From: Crossaster papposus
Lineage: Eukaryota > Echinodermata > Asteroidea > Velatida > Solasteridae
Reading direction: 5' to 3'
DNA length: 64,000 nucleotides
Assembly (NCBI GenBank): GCA_037893245.1
Contig: JBAIAA010000009.1
Coordinates: forward strand, 2,232,001-2,296,000
Below are positions 16,259 through 30,011 of this stretch, in pieces. Below the pieces are notes generated by a model, which was not told where the DNA came from, did no database searches, and worked only from the letters and a program-made list of their open reading frames with translations. Both the position numbers and the translations under genes were made by a program. The first letter of the stretch is position 1. Every line of letters begins with the position of its first letter.

Positions 16259-19200
16259 TTGCCAAATTTCGCACTGGAAAAAAACCAAACTGAGAGACTC
16301 ATGCGTCAGGATACTGGCGACATAGGCCTATGTGGCAATACACGTGTACATACATACACATCAGAAAACATGGCTGCGAATGAGGATAATGTTCTCGACA
16401 TATATCTGAGCTGCGAACCTCAACGTTGTTCGAGAATGAAGAGACACTCGCCTGCTCGACATCTGAGCCAAAATATTTCCAAATTTCTCACTGGAAAAAA
16501 ACCCAAACTGTGAGACTCATACGTCAGGACACGGGCGGCATAGGCCTATGAGGCAATACACGTGTACATACATACACATAAGAAAACATGGCTACGAATG
16601 AGGATAATTGTGTCGACATATATCTGAGCTGCGAGCCTCAACGTTGTTCAAGAATGAAGAGACACTCACCAGCTCGACATCCGAGCCAAAATATTGCCAC
16701 ATTTCTCACTGGAAAAATCCCAAACTGAGAAACTCATGCTTCAGGATACTGGCGCCATAGGCCTATGTGGCAATACACGTGTACATGCATACACATAAGA
16801 AAACATGGCTGCGAATGAGGGTAATTTTATGAACTTATATCTGAGCTGCGAACCTCAACGTAGTTCGAGAATAAAGAGACACTCGCCAGCTCGACATCTG
16901 AGCCAAAATATTTCCAAATTTCTCACTGGAAAAAAACAAAACTGTGAGACTCGTGCGTCAGGACATTGGCGGCATAGGCCTATGAGGCAATACACGTGTA
17001 CATCCATACACATAAGAAAACATGTCTGCGAATGAGGACCATTTTCTCGACATATATCTGAGCTGCGAGCCTCAACGTTGTTCGAGAATGAAGAGACACT
17101 CACCAGCTCGACATCCGAGCCAAAATATTGCCAAATTTCTCACTGGAAAAACAAACAAACTGAGAGACTCATGCGTCAGTATACTGGCGGCATAGGCCTA
17201 TGTGGCAATACACGTGTACACGCATAAACATAAGAAAACATGGCTACGAATGAGGATAATTTTATGAACTTATATCTGAGCTGCGAACCTCAACGTTGTT
17301 CGAGAATGAAGAGACACTCACCAGCTCGCCATCCGAGCAAAAATATTGCCAAATTTCTCACTGGAAAAACACCAAAACTGCGAGATTCATGATTCAGGAC
17401 ACTGGCGGCATAGGCCTATGAGGCAATACACGTGTACATACATACACATAAGAAAACATGGCTGCGAATGAGGACAAGTTTCTCGACATATAGCTGAGCT
17501 GCGAGCCTCAACGTTGTTCGAGAATGAAGAGACACTCACCAGCTCGCCATCCGAGCACAAATATTGCCAAATTTCTCACTGGAAAAACACCAAAACTGTG
17601 AGATTCATGATTCAGGACACTGGCGGCATAGACCTATGAGGCAATACACGTGTACATACATACACATAAGAAAACATGGCTGCGAATGAGGACAAGTTTC
17701 TCGACATATATCTGAGATGCGAACTTCAACGTTGTTCGAGAATGAAGAGACACTCGCCAGCTCGACATCTGAGCCAAAATATTGCCAAATTTCTCACAGG
17801 AAAAAAAACCAAATTGTGAGACTCATGCGTCAGGACACTGGTGGCATAGGCCTATGAGGCAATACACGTGTACATCCATACCTATAAGAAAACATGGCTG
17901 CGAATGAGGACAAGTTTCTCGACATATATCTGAGCTGCGAGCCTCAACGTTGTTCGAGAATGAAGAGACACTCACCAGCTCGACATCCGAGCCAAAATAT
18001 TGCCCAATTTCTCACTGGAAAAACAAACAAACTGTGAGCCCCATGCTTCAGGACACTGGCGGCATTAGCCTATGCGGCAATACACGTGTACACGCATAAA
18101 CATAAGAAAACATGGCTGTGAATGAGGATAATGTTATGAACTTATATCTGAGCTGCGAACCTCAACATAGTTCGAGAATGAAGAGACACTCGCCAGCTCA
18201 ACATCTGAGCCACAATATTGCCAAATGTCTCACTGGAAAAAAACCAAACGGTGAGACCCATGCGTCAGGACACTGGCGACATAGGCCTATGCGGTAATAC
18301 ACGTGTACATCCATACACATAGGAAAACATGGCTGCGAATCAGGATAATTTTGTCGACTTATATTTGAGCTGCGAGCCTCAACGTTGTTCGAGAATGAAG
18401 AGACACTCACCAGCTCGACATCCGAGCCAAACTATTGCCAAATTTCTCACTGGAAAACAAACAAACTGCGAGCTTCATGCGTCAGGATACTGGCGGCATA
18501 GGCCTATGTGGCAATACACGTGTACATACATACACATCAGAAAACATGGCTGCGAATGAGGATAATGTTCTCGACATATATCTGAGCTGCGAACTTCAAC
18601 GTTGTTCGAGAATGAAGAGACATTCACCACCTCCACATCTGAGCTAACACATCGCCAAAATTCTCACCGGAAGAGACCAAAACTTTGAGACTCATGCGTC
18701 AGGACACTGGCGGCATATGCCTATGTGGCGATACACTTGTACATACATACACATCAGAAAACATGGCTGCGAATGAGGATAATTTTGTCGACTTATATTT
18801 GAGCTGCGAGCCTCAACGTTGTTCGAGAATGAAGAGACACTCACCAGCCCGACATCTGAGCAAAAATATTGCCAAATTTCTCACTGCAAAAAATAACAAA
18901 CTGAGAGACTCATGCGTCAGGATACTGGCGGCATAGGCCTATGCGGCAATACACGGGTACATACATACTCATAAGAAAACATGGCTGCGAATTACGAAAA
19001 ATGTTTGACATATAGCTGAGCTGCGAGCCTCAACGTTGTTCGAGAATGAAGAGACACTCACCAGCTCGCCATCCGAGCAAAAATATTGCCAAATTTCTCA
19101 CTGGAAAAACACCAAACTGTGAGAATCATGCTTCAGGACACTGGCGGTATAAGCCTATGCGGCAATACACGTGTACACGCATAAACATAAGAAAACATGG

Positions 19201-20944
19201 CTACGAATGAGGATAATTTCATGAACTTATATCTGAGCTGCGAACCTCAACGTTGTTCGAGAATGAAGAGACACTCGCCAGCTCGACATCTGAGCCAAAA
19301 TATTGCCAAATTTCTCACTGGAAAAACACCAAAACTGTGAGATTCATGATTCAGGACACTGGCGGCATAGGCCTATGAGGCAATACACGTGTCCATACAT
19401 ACACATAAGAAAACATGGCTGCGAATGAGGACAAGTTTCTCGACATATATCTGAGATGCGAACCTCAACGTTGTTCGAGAATGAAGAGACACTCGCCAGC
19501 TCGACATCTGAGCCAAAATATTGCCAAATTTCTCACAGAAAAAAACCCAAATTGTGAGACTCATGCGTCAGGACACTGGTGGCATAGGCCTATGAGGCAA
19601 TACACGTGTACATCCATACACATAAGAAAACATGGCTGCGAATGAGTACAAGTTTCTCGACATATATCTGAGCTGCGAGCCTCAACGTTGTTCGAGGATG
19701 AAGAGACACTCACCAGCTCGACATCCGAGCCAAAATATTGCCAAATTTCTCACTGGAAAAACAAACAAACTGTGAGCCCCATGCTTCAGGACACTGGCGG
19801 CATTAGCCTATGCGGCAATACACGTGTACACGCATAAACATAAGAAAACATGGCTGTGAATGAGGATAATTTTATGAACTTATATCTGAGCTGCGAACCT
19901 CAACATAGATCGAGAATGAAGAGACACTCGCCAGCTCAACATCTGAGACACAATATTGCCAAATGTCTCACTGGAAAAAAACCCAAACTGAGAGACTCAT
20001 GCGTCAGGATACTGGCGGCATAGGCCTATGTGGCAATACACGTGTACATACATACACATCAGAAAACATGGCGGCGAATGAGGATAATGTTCTCGACATA
20101 TATCTGAGCTGCGAACCTCAACGTTGTTCGAGAATGAAGAGACACTCACCAGCTCGACATCTGAGCCAAAATATTGCACAATTTCTCACTGGAAAGAACC
20201 CAAACTGTGAGACTCACGCGACAGGTCGCTGGCGGCGGCATAGGCCTATGCGACAATACACGTGTACATACATACACATAAGGAAACATGGCTGCGAATG
20301 GGGATAATTTTCTAAACTTATATCTGAGCTGCGAACCTTAACGTTGTTCGAGAATGAAGCGACACTTACCAGCTCGACATCTGAGCTAACATATCGCCAC
20401 AATTCTCACAGGAAGATACCAAAACTGTGAGACTCATGCTTCAGGACACTGGCGGCATAGGCATATGAGGCAATACACGTATACATACATACACATCAGA
20501 AAACATGGCTGCGAATGAGGATAATGTTCTCGACATATATCTGAGCTGCGAACCTCAACGTTGTTCGAGAATGAAGAGACACTCACCAGCTCGACATCTG
20601 AGACAAAATATTGCCAAATTGTTCACTGGAACAAACCTAAACTGAGAGACTCATGCGTCAAGACACTGGCGGAATATGCCTATGTGGCAATACATGTGTA
20701 CAAACAAACACATCAGAAAACATGGCTGTGAATGAGGATAATGTTCTCGACATATATCTGAGCTGCGAACCTCAACGTTGTTCGAGAATGAAGAGACACT
20801 CACCAGCTCAACATCTGTGCCAAAATATTGCAAAATTTCGCACTGGAACAAACCTAAACTGAGAGACTCATGCGTCAGGACACTGGCGGCATATGCCTAT
20901 GTGGCAATACACGTGTACATACAAACACATCAGAAAACATGGCT

Positions 20945-23900
20945 GCGAATGAGGATATTTTTCTCAACATATATTTGAGATGCGAACCTCAACGTTGTTG
21001 GAGAATGAAGAGACATTCACCACCTCCACATCTGAGCTAACATATCGCCAACATTCTCACCGGAAGAGACCAAAACTTTGAGACTCATGCGTCAGGACAA
21101 TGGCGGCATAGGCCTATGCGGCAATACAAGTGTACATTGATACACATAAGAAAACATTGCTGCGAATGAGGATAATTTTCTCGACTTACATCTGAGCTGC
21201 GAACCTCAACGTTGTTGAAGAATGAAGAGACACTCACCAGCTCGACATCTGAGCCAAAATATTTCCAAATTTCTCACTCGAAGTAACCCAAACTGTGAGA
21301 CTCACGCGACAGGTCGCTGGCGGTGGCATAGGCCTATGCGACAATACACGTGTACATATATACACAAAAGGAAACATGGCTGCGAATGAGGATAATTTCC
21401 TGAACTTATATCTGAGCTGCGAACCTTAACGTTGTTCGAGAATGAAGAGACACTCACCAGCTCGACATCTGAGCTAACATATCGCCAACATTCTCATCGG
21501 AAGAGACCAAAACTTCGAGACTCATGCGTCATGACACTGGCGGCATAGGCCTATGCGACAATACACGTGTACATACATACACATAACAAAACATGGCTGC
21601 GAATGCGGATAATGTTTTGGACTTATATCTGAGCTGCGAACCTCAACGTTGTTCGAGAATGAAGAGACACTCACCAGCTCGACATATGTGCCAAAATATT
21701 GCAAAATTATTCACTGAAAAAGCAAACAAACCGAAAGACTCATGCGTCAGGACACTGGCGGCATATGCCTATGTGGCAATACACGTGTAAATACATACAC
21801 ATCAGGAAAACATGGCTGAGAATGAGAATAATCTGATCGACTTATATCTGAGCTGCGCACCTCAAAGTTGTTGGAGAATAATGAGACACTGACCAGCTCC
21901 ACATCTGAGCTAACATATCGCCACAATTCTCACCGGAAGAGACCTAAACTTTGAGACTCATGCGTCAGGTCACTGGCGGCATAGGTCTATGTTGCAATAC
22001 ACGTGTACATGCATACACATCAGAAAACATGGCTGCGAATGAGGACAATTGTCTCGACTTATGTCTGAGCTGCGAACTTCAACGTTGTTCGAGAATGAAG
22101 AAACACTCACCAGCTTGACATTTGAGCCAAAATATTGCCAAATGTTTCACTGGAAATACCCCAAACTGTGACACTCATGCGTCAGGACACTGGCGGCGTA
22201 GGCCTATGCGGTAATACATGTGTACATACATAAACATAATAAAAGAGGGCTAAGAATGATGATAATTTTCTCGAAATATATCTAAGCTGCGAACCTCAAC
22301 GTTTTTCGAGAATGAAGAGACACTGACCAGCTCGACATCTGAGCCAAAATATTGCCAACTTTCTCAACGGAAGAGACCCAAACTTTGAGACTCATGCGTC
22401 AGGACACTGGCGGCATATGCCTATGCGACAATACACGTGTACATACATACACATAAGGAAACATGGCTGCGAATGAGGATAATTTCCTGAACTTATATCT
22501 GAGCTGCGAACCTTAACGTTGTTCGAGAATGAAGAGACACTCACCAGCTCCACATCTGAGCTAACATATCGCCACAATTCTCACCGGAAGAGACCCAAAC
22601 TTTGAGACTCATGCGCCAGGACACTGGAGGCATAGGCCTATGCGGCAATACACATGTACATACATAAACAGAAGTAAACATGGCTGCGAATGAGGACAAT
22701 TGTCTCGACTTATGTCTGAGCTGCGAACCTCAACGTTGTTCGAGAATAAAGAGACACTGACCAGCTCGACATCTGAGCCAAAATATTGCCAAATTTTTCA
22801 CTGGAAAGAACCCAAACTGTGAGAAGCATGCGTCTGGACACTGGCGGCATATGCCTATGCCGCAATACACGTGTACACACATCAACATAAGTAAACATGG
22901 CTGCTAATGCGGATAACTTTCTCGACTTATATCTGAGCTGCAAACCTTAACGTTGTTCGAGAATGAAGAGACACTCACCAGCTCGACATCTGAGCCAAAA
23001 TATTGCCAAATGTCTAACCGGAAGAGACCCAAACTTGGAGACTCATGCGTCAGGTCACTGGCGGCATAGGCCTATGCCGCAATACACGTGTACACACATC
23101 AACATATTAAGTAAACATGGCTGCGAATGAGGACAACTTTCTCTACTTATGTATGAGCTGCGAACTTCAACGTTGTTCGAGAACGAAGAGACACTCACCA
23201 GATTGACATTTGAGCCAAAATATTACCAAATTTCTCACTGGAAAAAAACCAAACTGTGACACTCATGCGTCAGGACACTGGCGGCGTAGGCCTATGCGGT
23301 AATACATGTGTACATACATAAACATAATAAAAGAGGGCTAAGAATGATGATAATTTTCTCGACATATATCTAAGCTGCGAACCTCAACGTTTTTCGAGAA
23401 TGAAGAGACACTGATCAGCTCGACATCTGAGCCAAAATATTGCCAACTTTCTCAACGGAAGAGACCCAAACTTTGAGACTCATGCGTCAGGACACTGGCG
23501 GCATATGCCTATGTGGCAATACACGTGTAAATACATATACATCCGAAAACATGGCTGCGAATGAAAATAATTGTCTCGACTTATATCTGAGCAGCTAACC
23601 TCAACGTTGTTGGAGAATAAAGAGACACCCACCAGCTCCACATCTGAGCTAACATATCGCCACAATTCTAACCGGAAGAGACCCAAACTTTGAGACTCAT
23701 GCGTCAGGTCACTGGCATAATAGGCCTATGCCGCAATACACATATTAAGTAAACATGGCTGCGAATGAGGACAACTTTCTCGACTTATGTATGTGCTGCG
23801 AACTTCAACGTTGTTCGAGAATGAAGAGACACTCACCAGCTAGACATCTGAGCCAAAATATTGCCAAATGTCTCACTGGAAAAAACAAAACTGAGAGACT

Positions 23901-26900
23901 CATGCATCAGGACACTGGCGGCATATGCCTATGCGGTAATACAAGTGTAAATACATACACATAAGAAAACATGGATGCGAATGAGGATAATTTTCTCGAC
24001 TTATATCTGAGCTGCGAACCTCAACGTTGTTCGAGAATGAAAAGACACTCACCAGCTCGACATCTGAGCTAACATATCGCCAAAATTCTCACCGGAAGAG
24101 ACCCAAACTTTGAGACTCGTCGTGAGGACACTGGGGGCGGCATAGGCTTATGCGGCAATACACGTGTACATACATAAACAGAAGTAAACATGGCTGCGAA
24201 TGAGGACATCTTTCTCTACTTATGTATGAGCTGCGAACTTCAACGTTGTTCGAGAATGAAGAGACACTCACCAGCTTGTCATTTGAGCCAAAATATTGCC
24301 AAATTTCTCACTGGAAAAAATCCAAACTGTGACACTCATGCGTCAGGACACTGGCGGCGTAGGCCTATGCGGTAATACATGTGTACATACATAAACATAA
24401 TAAAACATGGCTGCGAATAAGGATATTTTTCTCAACATACATTTGAGATGCGAACCTCAACGTTGTTGGAGAATGAAGAGACATTCACCACCTCCACATC
24501 CGAGCTAACATATCGCCAACATTCTCACCGGAAGAGACCAAAACTTTGAGACTCATGCGTCAGGACAATGGCGGCATAGGCCTATGCGGCAATACAAGTG
24601 TACATTGATACACATAAGAAAACATTGCTGCGAATGAGGATAATTTTCTCGACTTACATCTGAGCTGCGAACCTCAACGTTGTTGAAGAATGAAGAGACA
24701 CTCACCAGCTCGACATCTGAGCCAAAATATTTCCAAATTTCTCACTCGAAGTATCCCAAACTGTGAGACTCACGCGACAGGTCGCTGGCGGTGGCATAGG
24801 CCTATGCGACAATACACGTGTACATACATACACATAAGGAAACATGGCTGCGAATGAGGATAATTTCCTGAACTTATATCTGAGCTGCGAACCTTAACGT
24901 TGTTCGAGAATGAAGAGACACTCACCAGCTTGACATCTGAGCTAACATATCGCCAACATTCTCATCGGAAGAGACCAAAACTTCGAGACTCATGCGTCAG
25001 GACACTGGCGGCATAGGCCTATGCGACAATACACGTGTACATACATACACATAACAAAACATGGCTGCGAATGCGGATAATGTTTTGGACTTATATCTGA
25101 GCTGCGAACCTCAACGTTGTTCGAGAATGAAGAGACACTCACCAGCTCGACATATGTGCCAAAATATTGCAAAATTATTCACTGAAAAAGCAAACAAACC
25201 GAAAGACTCATGCGTCAGGACACTGGCGGCATATGCCTATGTGGCAATACACGTGTAAATACATACACATCAGGAAAACATGGCTGAGAATGAGAATAAT
25301 CTTATCGACTTATATCTGAGCTGCGCACCTCAAAGTTGTTGGAGAATAATGAGACACTGACCAGCTCCACATCTGAGCTAACATATCGCCACAATTCTCA
25401 CCGGAAGAGACCTAAACTTTGAGACTCATGCGTCAGGTCACTGGCGGCATAGGTCTATGTTGCAATACACGTGTACATGCATACACATCAGAAAACATGG
25501 CTGCGAATGAGGACAATTGTCTCGACTTATGTCTGAGCTGCGAACTTCAACGTTGTTCGAGAATGAAGAAACACTCACCAGCTTGACATTTGAGCCAAAA
25601 TATTGCCAAATGTTTCACTGGAAATACCCCAAACTGTGACACTCATGCGTCAGGACACTGGCGGCGTAGGCCTATGCGGTAATACATGTGTACATACATA
25701 AACATAATAAAAGAGGGCTAAGAATGATGATAATTTTCTCGAAATATATCTAAGCTGCGAACCTCAACGTTTTTCGAGAATGAAGAGACACTGACCAGCT
25801 CGACATCTGAGCCAAAATATTGCCAACTTTCTCAACGGAAGAGACCCAAACTTTGAGACTCATGCGTCAGGACACTGGCGGCATATGCCTATGCGACAAT
25901 ACACGTGTACATACATACACATAAGGAAACATGGCTGCGAATGAGGATAATTTCCTGAACTTATATCTGAGCTGCGAACCTTAACGTTGTTCGAGAATGA
26001 AGAGACACTCACCAGCTCCACATCTGAGCTAACATATCGCCACAATTCTCACCGGAAGAGACCCAAACTTTGAGACTCATGCGCCAGGACACTGGAGGCA
26101 TAGGCCTATGCGGCAATACACATGTACATACATAAACAGAAGTAAACATGGCTGCGAATGAGGACAATTGTCTCGACTTATGTCTGAGCTGCGAACCTCA
26201 ACGTTGTTCGAGAATAAAGAGACACTGACCAGCTCGACATCTGAGCCAAAATATTGCCAAATTTCTCACTGGAAAGAACCCAAACTGTGAGAAGCATGCG
26301 TCTGGACACTGGCGGCATATGCCTATGCCGCAATACACGTGTACACACATCAACATAAGTAAACATGGCTGCTAATGCGGATAACTTTCTCGACTTATAT
26401 CTGAGCTGCAAACCTTAACGTTGTTCGAGAATGAAGAGACACTCACCAGCTCGACATCTGAGCCAAAATATTGCCAAATGTCTAACCGGAAGAGACCCAA
26501 ACTTGGAGACTCATGCGTCAGGTCACTGGCGGCATAGGCCTATGCCGCAATACACGTGTACACACATCAACATATTAAGTAAACATGGCTGCGAATGAGG
26601 ACAACTTTCTCTACTTATGTATGAGCTGCGAACTTCAACGTTGTTCGAGAACGAAGAGACACTCACCAGATTGACATTTGAGCCAAAATATTACCAAATT
26701 TCTCACTGGAAAAAACCCAAACTGTGACACTCATGCGTCAGGACACTGGCGGCGTAGGCCTATGCGGTAATACATGTGTACATACATAAACATAATAAAA
26801 GAGGGCTAAGAATGATGATAATTTTCTCGACATATATCTAAGCTGCGAACCTCAACGTTTTTCGAGAATGAAGAGACACTGATCAGCTCGACATCTGAGC

Positions 26901-28555
26901 CAAAATATTGCCAACTTTCTCAACGGAAGAGACCCAAACTTTGAGACTCATGCGTCAGGACACTGGCGGCATATGCCTATGTGGCAATACACGTGTAAAT
27001 ACATATACATCCGAAAACATGGCTGCGAATGAAAATAATTGTCTCGACTTATATCTGAGCAGCTAACCTCAACGTTGTTGGAGAATAAAGAGACACCCAC
27101 CAGCTCCACATCTGAGCTAACATATCGCCACAATTCTAACCGGAAGAGACCCAAACTTTGAGACTCATGCGTCAGGTCACTGGCATAATAGGCCTATGCC
27201 GCAATACACATATTAAGTAAACATGGCTGCGAATGAGGACAACTTTCTCGACTTATGTATGTGCTGCGAACTTCAACGTTGTTCGAGAATGAAGAGACAC
27301 TCACCAGCTAGACATCTGAGCCAAAATATTGCCAAATGTCTCACTGGAAAAAACAAAACTGAGAGACTCATGCATCAGGACACTGGCGGCATATGCCTAT
27401 GCGGTAATACAAGTGTAAATACATACACATAAGAAAACATGGATGCGAATGAGGATAATTTTCTCGACTTATATCTGAGCTGCGAACCTCAACGTTGTTC
27501 GAGAATGAAAAGACACTCACCAGCTCGACATCTGAGCTAACATATCGCCAAAATTCTCACCGGAAGAGACCCAAACTTTGAGACTCGTCGTGAGGACACT
27601 GGGGGCGGCATAGGCTTATGCGGCAATACACGTGTACATACATAAACAGAAGTAAACATGGCTGCGAATGAGGACATCTTTCTCTACTTATGTATGAGCT
27701 GCGAACTTCAACGTTGTTCGAGAATGAAGAGACACTCACCAGCTTGTCATTTGAGCCAAAATATTGCCAAATTTCTCACTGGAAAAAATCCAAACTGTGA
27801 CACTCATGCGTCAGGACACTGGCGGCGTAGGCCTATGCGGTAATACATGTGTACATACATAAACATAATAAAACATGGCTGCGAATAAGGATATTTTTCT
27901 CAACATACATTTGAGATGCGAACCTCAACGTTGTTGGAGAATGAAGAGACATTCACCACCTCCACATCTGAGCTAACATATCGCCAACATTCTCACCGGA
28001 AGAGACCAAAACTTTGAGACTCATGCGTCAGGACAATGGCGGCATAGGCCTATGCGGCAATACAAGTGTACATTGATACACATAAGAAAACATTGCTGCG
28101 AATGAGGATAATTTTCTCGACTTACATCTGAGCTGCGAACCTCAACGTTGTTGAAGAATGAAGAGACACTCACCAGCTCGACATCTGAGCCAAAATATTT
28201 CCAAATTTCTCACTCGAAGTATCCCAAACTGTGAGACTCACGCGACAGGTCGCTGGCGGTGGCATAGGCCTATGCGACAATACACGTGTACATACATACA
28301 CATAAGGAAACATGGCTGCGAATGAGGATAATTTCCTGAACTTATATCTGAGCTGCGAACCTTAACGTTGTTCGAGAATGAAGAGACACTCACCAGCTTG
28401 ACATCTGAGCTAACATATCGCCAACATTCTCATCGGAAGAGACCAAAACTTCGAGACTCATGCGTCAGGACACTGGCGGCATAGGCCTATGCGACAATAC
28501 ACGTGTACATACATACACATAACAAAACATGGCTGCGAATGCGGATAATGTTTTG
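20945..28555. repeat. Higher-order repeat, 16 monomers (3468 bp)
   Basis: Landmarks recur at exactly 3468 bp: 21522/24990, 22392/25860, 22710/26178, 23480/26948, 23755/27223, 24089/27557 and 24990/28458. Copy 1 is about 20945-24412, copy 2 about 24413-27880, and a partial third copy runs to about 28555. Copies 1 and 2 are nearly identical base for base although the 16 constituent monomers differ strongly from each other. That is the signature of a recent segmental tandem duplication of an old, diverged stretch of satellite. Confidence 0.9.
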
Positions 28556-30011
28556 AACTTATATCTGAGATGCGAACCTCAACGTTGTTCGAGAATGAAG
28601 AGACACTCACCAGCACGACATCTGAGCCAAAATATTGCACATTTTCTCACTGGAAAGAACCCAAACTGTGAGACTCGTGCGTCAGGACTCTGACGGGGTA
28701 GGCATATACAGTAATACCTGTGTACATACATACACATAAGAAAACATGGCTGCGAATGAGGATAATTTTATGGACTTATATCTAAGCTGCGAACCTCAAC
28801 GTTGTTCGAAAATGAAGAGACACTCACTAGCTCGACATATGTGCCAAAATATTGCAAAATTATTCACTGAAAAAGCAAACAAACCGAAAGACTCATGCGT
28901 CAGGACACTGGCGGCATATGCCTATGTGGCAATACACGTGTAAATACATACACATCAGGAAAACATGGCTGTTGGAGAATGAAGAGACATTCACCACCTC
29001 CACATCTGAGCTAACATATCGCCAACATTCTCACCGGAAGAGACCAAAACTTTGAGACTCATGCGTCAGGACAATGGCGGCATAGGCCTATGCGGCAATA
29101 CAAGTGTACATTGATACACATAAGAAAACATTGCTTCGAATGAGGATAATTTTCTCGACTTACATCTGAGCTGCGAACCTCAACGTTGTTGAAGAATGAA
29201 GAGACACTCACCAGCTCGACATCTGAGCCAAAATATTTCCAAATTTCTCACTCGAAGTAACCCAAACTGTGAGACTCACGCGACAGGTCGCTGGCGGTGG
29301 CATAGGCCTATGCGACAATACACGTGTACATACATACACATAAGGAAACATGGCTGCAAATGAGGATAATTTCCTGAACTTATATCTGAGCTGCGAACCT
29401 TAACGTTGTTCGAGAATGAAGAGACACTCACCAGCTCGACATCTGAGCTAACATATCGCCAACATTCTCATCGGAAGAGACCAAAACTTCGAGACTCATG
29501 CGTCAGGACACTGGCGGCATAGGCCTATGCGACAATACACGTGTACATACATACACATAACAAAACATGGCTGCGAATGCGGATAATGTTTTGAACTTAT
29601 ATCTGAGATGCGAACCTCAACGTTGTTCGAGAATGAAGAGACACTCACCAGCACGACATCTAAGCCAAAATATTGCAAAATTTCTCACTGGAAAGAACCC
29701 AAACTGTGAGACTCGTGCGTCAGGACTCTGACGGCATAGGCATATGCAGTAATACCTGTGTACATACATACACATAAGAAAACATGGCTGCGAATGAGGA
29801 TAATTTTATGGACTTATATCTGAGCTGCGAACCTCAACGTTGTTCGAGAATGAAGAGACACTCACCAGCTCGACATATGTGCCAAAATATTGCAAAATTA
29901 TTCACTGAAAAAGCAAACAAACCGAAAGACTCATGCGTCAGGACACTGGCGGCATATGCCTATGTGGCAATACACGTGTAAATACATACACATCAGGAAA
30001 ACATGGCTGCG
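27936..30011. repeat. Local ~1038 bp tandem duplication with one short monomer
   Basis: Landmarks at 28458/29496 and 28746/29784 are 1038 bp apart, which is five monomers less about 47 bp. The deficit is explained by a truncated monomer whose junction is at about 28971, where ACATGGCTG is joined directly to TTGGAGAATG, losing the middle of the unit. The repeat limits are approximate. Confidence 0.7.
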
